A stretch of DNA of 64,000 bases from Methanococcoides sp. LMO-2 (GTDB lineage Archaea > Halobacteriota > Methanosarcinia > Methanosarcinales > Methanosarcinaceae). A model generated the notes under the pieces. It had not been told where the DNA came from. It saw only the letters and a program-made list of their open reading frames with translations, and searched no databases. Shown piece after piece: positions 56,103 through 62,811 of the stretch. How positions within the stretch are numbered: the stretch's first letter is position 1; each line of letters starts with the position of its first letter. The position numbers and the translations under genes were made by a program. The DNA is taken from positions 1-64,000 of the forward strand of contig NZ_JBCAUS010000002.1 of NCBI RefSeq assembly GCF_038432375.1, in the 5' to 3' direction.

Positions 56103-57536
56103 TCATTCTCTTCTTATAAACATAAATGCGATTCCCAACATGATCATTGTCAGCACGGAACCGATAAAAGGCATCTCAGTAATTCCCCTATCGTTGATGT
56201 AGTTGATACCAATGTTATTTTCAGAAACATTTGCAACGAGACCTTTTCCATTGTCGAATAGATGATTTCCACTCACCGTGTTGTTATTGCTGGAATCTTC
56301 AAGGAACTTGCAATATTTGAAATCATGTGTTACGATATCGGTATTCACAGTTTTGTTATTGGATTGATTGAGATTGATACCGTGATAGTCGTTCAAGTTT
56401 GCAGTATTATTAATAATGGTGTTGAATGTGGAAGACTTCAGGTATATCCCATGTACTTTGTTCGAGTTTGCAGTGTTTCCCTCGATGCTGTTGTTGCTGG
56501 TTTCATTCAGATAGATGCCATATTGTTCGTTCGAATTTGCAGTATTATTGATCAATGAGTTATGGTCGCTGTAATAATACAACAGGATTCCGTGCTCATT
56601 ATTCGAAGCAGTGTTGTTTCCCAGATAATTGCCCCAGGAAAAATCATTAAGATAGATTCCATGTTCACCGTTTGAATTTGCTGTGTTGCCTTCCAGCACG
56701 TTGTAATGAGAAGAATCAAGGTAGATACCGTCACGTTTGTTGAAGTTTGCAGTGTTATTTATAAGTGTGAGATTTGAGGCTTCTCTAATGTAGATACCAT
56801 GTTCGTTGTCCGAAGCTCTGTTATTGATAAACGTATTGTCGTTGCTATAAAAGTGCAAAACAATAGCAATCCCGTTGTTCGAAATGTTGTTATTGTTAAA
56901 TGTGTTATTAGAGCCTCCATACATAAGGATGCCTCCTTCATTGTTCAGTACAGCATTATTACTCAGTTCGCTGTTGTTGGAACTCGACAAAAAGATGGCG
57001 ATACGGTTGCCTGACGCAGTATTATTACTCAGTACATTATTGCTGGATCCCTCCAAAAAGACACCTATGCTATTGTTGAACAATCGGTTGTTAGTAATAA
57101 TACAACCTTGGACCTCAGTATCCTTTACGGGAACAAATACAGGAACTCCATCAAGATATATTCCATAGGCAGGACTGTTTTTTTCAGTGCTATTGGCACC
57201 TGTTATGTTAAATCCGCTGATTGTTACGTTATTTGCAGTCACATGAAATACAGAATCATTTGAGTCTGCGGCTTGAACAGCCGTATCATCTGGATTTCCA
57301 GATTCCGCAACTATTGCTAACTCTTTGTTTACATCAACGTTTTCTGAATACTTCCCAGGATAAACAAAGATCGTATCACCATTATTTGCAGCGTCGATGG
57401 CTGCCTGTATGGTAGTATAATCTACAGTCCCACTATCGCCGACAATAATCGTATCTGCCGCAGCACTACCTGTGGCCATAGTCAAAAAACCAATTGTCAT
57501 TGCAATGTAAAATATGTGACATGATTTCATTTGCAT
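56103..57536 (-). CDS. NosD-like right-handed beta-helix surface protein
   Basis: A signal peptide (FYIAMTIGFLTMATGSAAA) leads into VDYTTIQAAIDAANNGDTIFVYPGKY, the usual cap of NosD/pectate-lyase-like beta-helices. About twelve 23-residue coils follow, of the form NTASNNEHGILLYYYSDHNS. The C-terminal helix (FIGSVLTMIMLGIAFMFI) with RRE anchors it. Dozens of N-x-S/T sequons suggest heavy glycosylation. Such proteins are surface or carbohydrate-interacting in Methanosarcinales. Second cassette of the element; it shares the MQM start and 5' module with the 196-residue gene although the two proteins are otherwise unrelated. Confidence 0.88.
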   Translation of the reverse strand: MQMKSCHIFYIAMTIGFLTMATGSAAADTIIVGDSGTVDYTTIQAAIDAANNGDTIFVYPGKYSENVDVNKELAIVAESGNPDDTAVQAADSNDSVFHVTANNVTISGFNITGANSTEKNSPAYGIYLDGVPVFVPVKDTEVQGCIITNNRLFNNSIGVFLEGSSNNVLSNNTASGNRIAIFLSSSNNSELSNNAVLNNEGGILMYGGSNNTFNNNNISNNGIAIVLHFYSNDNTFINNRASDNEHGIYIREASNLTLINNTANFNKRDGIYLDSSHYNVLEGNTANSNGEHGIYLNDFSWGNYLGNNTASNNEHGILLYYYSDHNSLINNTANSNEQYGIYLNETSNNSIEGNTANSNKVHGIYLKSSTFNTIINNTANLNDYHGINLNQSNNKTVNTDIVTHDFKYCKFLEDSSNNNTVSGNHLFDNGKGLVANVSENNIGINYINDRGITEMPFIGSVLTMIMLGIAFMFIRRE

Positions 57537-57777
57537 CTATTACAACTCCCCAACATCGGCAATATATTTCAATTAGAAGTAGATAAATACATCGGGCAAA
57601 AATGTTAACTGTGTGAATATAGATGGTGAACCAATATCCGTATTTGCTTAAAAAATGTAGAATATAAGAGTGGGAGCTAACGGACCTTTGTCAACTGGCT
57701 GTGATCCTGGCTAGGTAATCTCCATGGGAAAACGTCAACAACTTTGCATCTATTTGAATCATTTTTCGGACAAAAAT
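57528..57777 (-). repeat. 5' module, copy B (promoter and leader)
   Basis: Aligns with 55680-55928 over its full length with one single-base gap and about 27 substitutions counted by eye. It overlaps the first codons of the NosD-like gene and ends in TTTTTCGGACAAAAAT. The remaining gap to 57970 is AT-rich and should contain the promoter of the plus-strand small genes. Confidence 0.85.
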
Positions 57778-57970
57778 GTGGATTTTCAGTCACGTCATAA
57801 AAACAGGGCTACAGCTGTTGCAATTTTCATTTATGAATATCAATATGCGGAGGATTTTCTACATTTAATGTAACGAAACATACCAATTATTTTTTATATT
57901 ACAGAATATAATTTTGCATATGTAAAGAAAAATCCATTTCAAAGAAGAAATTCCATCGTGGGAGTAATTA

Positions 57971-58147
57971 ATGAACATCAAAAATTTAGTAATTCCAATC
58001 ATAATATCTTCAGTAATAATCATTGCTACAACTGGAGTATTGTATTTTAAAGATGCATTAAAAATAATAATTGGTAGCCCATTGACGTTTCTGATTGAGA
58101 CTTTGGGATTATTTCTTCTGGCACTAGCTCCTATTATACATGGTTGA
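57971..58147 (+). CDS. Small hydrophobic protein (possible first part of a frameshifted gene)
   Basis: The 58-residue ORF has two membrane helices (LVIPIIISSVIIIATTGVLY and LIETLGLFLLALAPII) with GGGAG six bases before the ATG. Its TGA overlaps the TTG that opens the next frame (TTGA). Either these are two coupled small membrane proteins or one four-helix protein broken by a single-base change. No family is recognised. Confidence 0.55.
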   Translation: MNIKNLVIPIIISSVIIIATTGVLYFKDALKIIIGSPLTFLIETLGLFLLALAPIIHG

Positions 58148-58401
58148 TTACAAGGAATAAGATCGGATCCGTTATGATTGGAGTGATACCTGTTATCGGA
58201 TTTTACCTCTATTTCAATTTGAGTTCGATCATATCGGGAGACTTTACCAGTATGGATACTCTTGTTTATTTTGGAGTCCTTGCTATCCTTGGTGGTTTGG
58301 AAGGTTATTTTGCAGCAATAGAAAAAATAGAGTACAACCTTTTGGCAGTATGCTGTTTTCTGTTATGGGTAGTATTCTTTTTAAGAGGATTTATTGATTA
58401 A
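58144..58401 (+). CDS. Small hydrophobic protein overlapping the previous ORF
   Basis: The 85-residue frame opens at TTG 58144 and contains three membrane helices (IGVIPVIGFYLYFNL; LVYFGVLAILGGLEGYF; LLAVCCFLLWVVFFL). It lacks a convincing ribosome site of its own, which favours translational coupling or a frameshifted single gene. Unrecognised family. Confidence 0.5.
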   Translation: MITRNKIGSVMIGVIPVIGFYLYFNLSSIISGDFTSMDTLVYFGVLAILGGLEGYFAAIEKIEYNLLAVCCFLLWVVFFLRGFID

Positions 58402-58568
58402 ACCCAGAATTATGCTGTTTACCTAAAAATCCAGTCCTTAGATGGAGAGTATATACCTTCAAATGTGGCAATGATTTCCCAAGTTGAAATCCGTTTTAGA
58501 CTAATCCCTCATCCACCAAACTGGATTGATGTTGACAGGCAATGAAACCACTGAATAACAATAATAAC

Positions 58569-58608
58569 ATGAATTTTCGGTCAAAAATACGATTTTTTCG
58601 GACTAAAT
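58569..58608. repeat. Right-end remnant of cassette repeats
   Basis: CATGAATTTTCGGTCAAAAA followed by TACGATTTTTTCGGACT matches both the 3' module end (CATGAATTTTCGGACAAAA) and the junction at 55913-55944 (TTTTCGGTCAAAAATACG then TTTTTTCGGACAAA). This suggests that a third cassette boundary once lay here. Confidence 0.55.
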
Positions 58609-58651
58609 GAATAGTTCAATCCATAAACTGTTGCCGCACATATGACAGAGA

Positions 58652-58741
58652 GAATTTATAGTCAAAATTTGACTTTATGGTCAAACGTACTACTTTGTGG
58701 TCAAGTAGCGTAGTTTGTGGTCAAGAGGACTTTATGGGCAA
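58652..58741 (+). repeat. Right iteron array, four units running into the terminal repeat
   Basis: Units ending GTCAA at 58665, 58684, 58704 and 58724 (GAATTTATAGTCAA, GACTTTATGGTCAA, TACTTTGTGGTCAA, AGTTTGTGGTCAA), spaced 19-20 bases. The terminal repeat itself, GACTTTATGGGCAA, is a fifth related unit. Confidence 0.75.
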
Positions 58742-58755
58742 GCCCCTCCTGATAG
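58727..58755 (-). repeat. Right terminal inverted repeat plus right target duplication
   Basis: 58727-58744 is the exact complement of 54826-54843; 58745-58755 repeats CCTCCTGATAG from 54815-54825. Removing one duplication and everything between rejoins a sensible 150-200-base intergenic region between gatE and the next gene. Confidence 0.82.
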
Positions 58756-58801
58756 AAAATTACTTATTGCAGTACTCAGAAATATTTTTCCGGGTACTAT
58801 A

Positions 58802-61417
58802 ATGGATAAAAGAATAGCGAGCAGCGGATTAGAGGGACTCGACGAACTGCTTCAGAACCTATGGTATGGTGACAACGTTGTCTGGCAGGTTGACGACCTT
58901 GAGGATTACATCTTCTTTGCAGAGAAGTTCATGGACAATGCGATAGAAGAGGGGCACAGGTGTGTCTATATCAGATTTGCTCCCCACAGGCTGATCCTGG
59001 AACCAACTAAGGGGTTGGATATCGTCGAAGTCGATCCCGCAAAGGGTTTTGATTATTTCAGTACTGAGGTCCACAGGATCATTGAGAGCTATGGTCGTGA
59101 GGTATTCTACGTATTCGATAACCTTTCAACACTGGTTGTTGAATGGGCAACAGACGAATTGCTTGCGAATTTCTTTAAGGCCACATGTCCCTATCTTTAT
59201 GAGCTTGACACGGTAACGTATTTTGCACTTACAAAAGGAAGGCATGGCCATCAGGCGGTAGCAGCTATAAGGGAGACCACGCAGTTGCTCCTGAACTTCT
59301 ACCATGTGGAAGGCAATGCATACATCCATCCGCTAAAGGTGTATGGCCGTTATTCAAGCCAGATGTTCCTCCCCCATCTCATGCAGGAGGACGAGTGGGT
59401 CCCATTGTTCAACAGCGGAGAAGCGGCATCAGTCTCCGGAGGGAAAGACCGCCACATATTGGATCCGGGGGTAAGCAGCATAGCTCCCTGGGACACGATC
59501 TATAGCAAGGCGTTGCAGTATCAAATGCTCTATGAGGAAGGTAAGATCCCTCTGCAGGAAATGATGGCGCTCAAAAGTGAACTATGCCGTATGATCATAG
59601 GTGACAGGCCACGGTTCAGGGAACTCGCCGAGAAATATTTCGATATCGATGACCTGCTCTATATCAGGGAAAGGATCATCGGTTCCGGGATGATCGGTGG
59701 CAAAAGTGTCGGAATGTTGCTTTCAAGGAACATTGTTCTCAAGGAAGATGACACTGGCGAGTTCGCAAAGATCATGGAGCCTCATGATTCATTCTACATC
59801 GGTTCCGATGTTTTCTTTACATTCCTCATCAACAACGACCTCTTTCGTCTGAAGATCGACCTTTCAAATGGCTACCGGCTCTCAAAGGAGGAGTTCCGGG
59901 AGGTCGAACAACGTTTCCTTGAGGGAACATTCCCTGCTGATATTATGGAGCAGTTCCGCAGTATGCTGGATTATTTCGGTCAGGCTCCTATAATCGTCAG
60001 GTCAAGCAGCCTGCTGGAAGACAATTTCGGCAATGCATTTGCAGGAAAGTACCGGAGCGAGTTCTGCACGAACCAGGGAGACCCTGAGGAAAGACTGGCT
60101 GCTTTCCTGGAAGCCGTCAAACTGGTCTATGCCAGTGCTCTTGATCCGGATGCGCTGATCTACCGCAAGGTACATGGCCTTGATAATACTGATGAGCAGA
60201 TGGCAATCCTTGTACAGCGTGTATCAGGTACTCACTACAAGAACTACTTCTTCCCGGCTCTGGCAGGTGTGACATTCTCCAGGAACCTATTTGCCTGGAG
60301 TGAGCAGATCGATCCGAACAAAGGTATGATACGTCTGGTGTTCGGACTTGGTACGCGGGCCGTGGACCGTGTTGATCGGGATTATCCACGTATCGTCTCG
60401 GTAAGCCATCCCCAACTGAGGCCTGAGAGGGGTCGCCAGATCGCCAGGTATTCCCAGATAGAGGTGGACCTGCTGGACCTTGAAAGGAACGAGTTTAGGA
60501 CGGTTCCCGTTTCCACATTGCTTAAGGATTTTGATTATCCCAGGCTGAGAATGTATACTTCTCTACTGAAGGATGACTATCTCAGGGACCCTGTCACAAA
60601 CTTCATATCAGCCTCCGATGGGAAGCCTGTACTTACTTTCAATAATCTGATATCCAAAACAAAGTTCGTTGAGATCATCGGTAATGCCATCCAGACCATC
60701 GAAAAAGCATATGGTCAGCCTGTGGATGTGGAATTCACTGCATTTATCGGCAAGTCGAACAACATCAAGCTTAACATCCTCCAGTGCAGGCCGATGAAGA
60801 TCCCCGGAAAGGTGGAATCACTTTCAGTGCCTGCTGACCTTAGTTCGGATGAAATATTGTTCAAGTCTTCAAAGACCATTTGCGGAGGGGTTGTTCCTGA
60901 TATCCGTTATATCGTCTATGTGGATCCTGTTATATATTCTACAGATATTGATTTTGAAAAGAAGCAATCCCTTGGAAGGATAATCGGTCATCTGAACGAA
61001 AAGCTGGGTAAAGAGGGGGAGGAGTTCATCCTCATGGGACCTGGAAGGTGGGGTAGCAGTAACCTTGAACTTGGTGTCAACGTGACATATTCGGAGATAC
61101 GAAACACGTCCGTGCTCATCGAGGTAGCAAGGCAGACCACCGAGCACAGGCCTGATGTTTCCTATGGTACCCATTTCTTCCTGGATCTTGTCGAGGAAGA
61201 GATCATCTACCTGCCTTTGTATCCTGACGAGCCTGAATCTCAGTTCAATGAGAGGTTCTTTGAGAGATCAGCAAATTCATTCTCAGATGTCCTTCCTGAA
61301 TACGATAGTTTCAGCGATATAATAAAACTGATCGATGTTCCTGCTGTTACAGGTGCTCATGCATGTGTGTCGGCAGATCCGGAGAAGCAGGATGCTATCT
61401 GTTTCCTGAAAAAATGA
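58802..61417 (+). CDS. PEP/pyruvate-binding-domain protein with N-terminal RecA/KaiC-like region
   Basis: Residues 1-200 look like a KaiC/RadA-type core (SSGLEGLDELLQNLWYGDNV; VFYVFDNLSTLV) in which the Walker A GxxxxGKT is lost. From about 280 on there is a PPDK_N-type ATP-grasp domain (GSGMIGGKSVGMLLSRNIVL; PIIVRSSSLLEDNFGNAFAG; GVTFSRNLF; ILQCRPMKI), the nucleotide-binding part of PEP synthase and pyruvate phosphate dikinase. The swivelling His domain and the PEP barrel are absent, so it is not a complete PEP synthase. The tail has ILMGPGRWGSSNLELGV. ATG 58802 is chosen; the upstream frame enters the mobile element. Function unknown; phosphotransfer is possible. Confidence 0.85.
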   Translation: MDKRIASSGLEGLDELLQNLWYGDNVVWQVDDLEDYIFFAEKFMDNAIEEGHRCVYIRFAPHRLILEPTKGLDIVEVDPAKGFDYFSTEVHRIIESYGREVFYVFDNLSTLVVEWATDELLANFFKATCPYLYELDTVTYFALTKGRHGHQAVAAIRETTQLLLNFYHVEGNAYIHPLKVYGRYSSQMFLPHLMQEDEWVPLFNSGEAASVSGGKDRHILDPGVSSIAPWDTIYSKALQYQMLYEEGKIPLQEMMALKSELCRMIIGDRPRFRELAEKYFDIDDLLYIRERIIGSGMIGGKSVGMLLSRNIVLKEDDTGEFAKIMEPHDSFYIGSDVFFTFLINNDLFRLKIDLSNGYRLSKEEFREVEQRFLEGTFPADIMEQFRSMLDYFGQAPIIVRSSSLLEDNFGNAFAGKYRSEFCTNQGDPEERLAAFLEAVKLVYASALDPDALIYRKVHGLDNTDEQMAILVQRVSGTHYKNYFFPALAGVTFSRNLFAWSEQIDPNKGMIRLVFGLGTRAVDRVDRDYPRIVSVSHPQLRPERGRQIARYSQIEVDLLDLERNEFRTVPVSTLLKDFDYPRLRMYTSLLKDDYLRDPVTNFISASDGKPVLTFNNLISKTKFVEIIGNAIQTIEKAYGQPVDVEFTAFIGKSNNIKLNILQCRPMKIPGKVESLSVPADLSSDEILFKSSKTICGGVVPDIRYIVYVDPVIYSTDIDFEKKQSLGRIIGHLNEKLGKEGEEFILMGPGRWGSSNLELGVNVTYSEIRNTSVLIEVARQTTEHRPDVSYGTHFFLDLVEEEIIYLPLYPDEPESQFNERFFERSANSFSDVLPEYDSFSDIIKLIDVPAVTGAHACVSADPEKQDAICFLKK

Positions 61418-61430
61418 CTGAAAACTTGTG

Positions 61431-61460
61431 AATGAATGAATGAATGAATGAATGAATGAA
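61431..61460. repeat. Tandem tetranucleotide repeat (AATG)x7.5
   Basis: Seven and a half perfect AATG copies 13 bases after the stop of the PEP-binding gene. With ATTTC repeats on the far side of the terminator (61513-61528) it could extend the stem loosely. Confidence 0.85.
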
Positions 61461-61471
61461 AAGCGAAAGTT

Positions 61472-61510
61472 GAAAGGGGAAAATCCCGGAGTTTTCCAGT
61501 TTTCCCTTTC
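61472..61510. terminator. Bidirectional terminator between convergent genes
   Basis: GAAAGGGGAAAA (61472-61483) pairs with TTTTCCCTTTC (61500-61510) with one bulged base. An inner alternative is GGAAAA with TTTTCC (61492-61497). It lies between two genes that end toward each other. Confidence 0.6.
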
Positions 61511-61521
61511 TTCATTTCATT

Positions 61522-62811
61522 TCATTTCTGAATTGACCGGTGGACCTCTTCAGCCTTGCCTTTGTTCAGTATCCTCCTGAACTTCGGTTCAGTGATGGAA
61601 TCCTTTGCTTTCTGCATCCTTTCAGAAACCTTTGCCATCATTTCTTCATCGACATCAGGGAACGCGATGTCCACATGTTCTTTCAGAGGCTCGGGTTCGA
61701 CTTCAAGTGCCCTGGACAGGTCCGGTCGTTTCCTTTCCTTTGTCAGCAGTGAATCGATGGCATCTTTCCACTCTGCTGCCCAGGGCGTGTCAGGTATCTC
61801 AGTGTGATTCACCTTGCTGCGTGCGACTTTCATAACATCCACAGGACAGGCATTAACACATGCTCCGCAGTAAGTGCAGAGGTCGTGTACTGCTGCGATC
61901 TTCTTTCCGTCCTCAGGAACGTACCAGAGGTGTGAAGGGCAGATGTTGAAACATGCATGACAGCCCTGCGTGTCGCATTTCTCAACGTGTTCATCGACAA
62001 GGACAAGTTCGCCTTCGAACGGCTTGACCAGGTCGACCGCGTCATAAGGGCATACAGCATCACACCAGCCACAGCGTGTGCATTTGTCATCGTCAACGGT
62101 GACATGTCCTGAGACAACTGGCGGTTCGCAGGGACGCTCGCCCTTGACCTTGATGGCATTCTCGGGACATATATCCTGGCAGAGCATACAGTAATCGCAC
62201 ATGTCTTCGTCAACGATAAGTTGCTCGAATGGCATGGGGTCGGTCGGTGTCGCTTCCTTTTCCAGCATTAGGAAGGCATCACAGAAATACGCACAAATGC
62301 CGCAAAGGTTACACTTATCGGTGTCTATCTCGATCTCGCCTTTGGCGTTCTCCTTCAGTGGTGCTATCTCTTCCTTTTTAGGGAATGTGTATTCCAGTTC
62401 AATGGCATCCTCCGGGCAGGCTGCTTCACAGAGAGAGCAAGGGACACATTTCTCGTTCATCTCGACCTTGTACTCCAGTACAGGGAAAAGCTCCTCTTCA
62501 GGGAAATCTCCTTCAGTCCGCATTTCCAGCGCTGTTACCGGGCAGAAGTTCACGCACATGGAACAGAAGGTGCACTTCTCAAGGTCCATCATCACAGGCG
62601 GTGCGTCCATGCCTGTGGCTATTTCCTTGATGGGTCCGAGCTCCAGTGCCTTTGTGGGACAGATCCTTACACAGATCCCGCATCCCATACATCGTTTGTA
62701 ATCGTAATCAAGCGTCTTTTCAGACCTGTCGGAGACCAGCTTGTAAAGAATGTGGTTGTCCTGTATGTCCATCTCCCTTGAGACTTCCATGGGCTTCTCT
62801 TCGTCGGTCAT
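61522..62811 (-). CDS. Eight-cluster polyferredoxin (FwdF-like)
   Basis: Eight [4Fe-4S] motifs are visible in order: CMGCGICVRICP, CTFCSMCVNFCP, CVPCSLCEAACP, CNLCGICAYFCD, CDYCMLCQDICP, CTRCGWCDAVCP, CDTQGCHACFNICP and CTYCGACVNACP. This matches FwdF/FmdF, the electron wire of formylmethanofuran dehydrogenase. A 100-residue charged C-terminal extension is added. The gene overlaps the HdrA-MvhD stop (ATGA), so it should pass electrons between that flavin-bifurcating subunit and another partner, perhaps formylmethanofuran dehydrogenase or ferredoxin. The fourth motif lacks Pro after its last Cys. Confidence 0.9.
   Translation of the reverse strand: MTDEEKPMEVSREMDIQDNHILYKLVSDRSEKTLDYDYKRCMGCGICVRICPTKALELGPIKEIATGMDAPPVMMDLEKCTFCSMCVNFCPVTALEMRTEGDFPEEELFPVLEYKVEMNEKCVPCSLCEAACPEDAIELEYTFPKKEEIAPLKENAKGEIEIDTDKCNLCGICAYFCDAFLMLEKEATPTDPMPFEQLIVDEDMCDYCMLCQDICPENAIKVKGERPCEPPVVSGHVTVDDDKCTRCGWCDAVCPYDAVDLVKPFEGELVLVDEHVEKCDTQGCHACFNICPSHLWYVPEDGKKIAAVHDLCTYCGACVNACPVDVMKVARSKVNHTEIPDTPWAAEWKDAIDSLLTKERKRPDLSRALEVEPEPLKEHVDIAFPDVDEEMMAKVSERMQKAKDSITEPKFRRILNKGKAEEVHRSIQK

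Larger units (their letters stand above)
54826..58744. mobile_element. 3.9-kb non-autonomous element with terminal inverted repeats
   Basis: The ends carry perfect inverted repeats (GGCTTGCCCATAAAGTCC at 54826-54843 and its complement at 58727-58744; 19 bp if the outer G/C is counted) and are bounded by an identical 9-11-bp direct repeat. Both subterminal regions contain 20-bp-period iterons. Within are two minus-strand surface-protein genes in duplicated modules and two overlapping small membrane ORFs, but no transposase, integrase or replication gene that I recognise. It is inserted between gatE and the PEP-binding gene, 57 bases before the latter's start. The element is more AT-rich than its surroundings. 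It was presumably moved by a transposase acting in trans. Confidence 0.8.

Noticed and set aside
58715-58801. N-terminal extension of the PEP-binding protein to 58715
   Set aside because: It would begin inside the mobile element and cross the terminal repeat; the family-like start is at ATG 58802.
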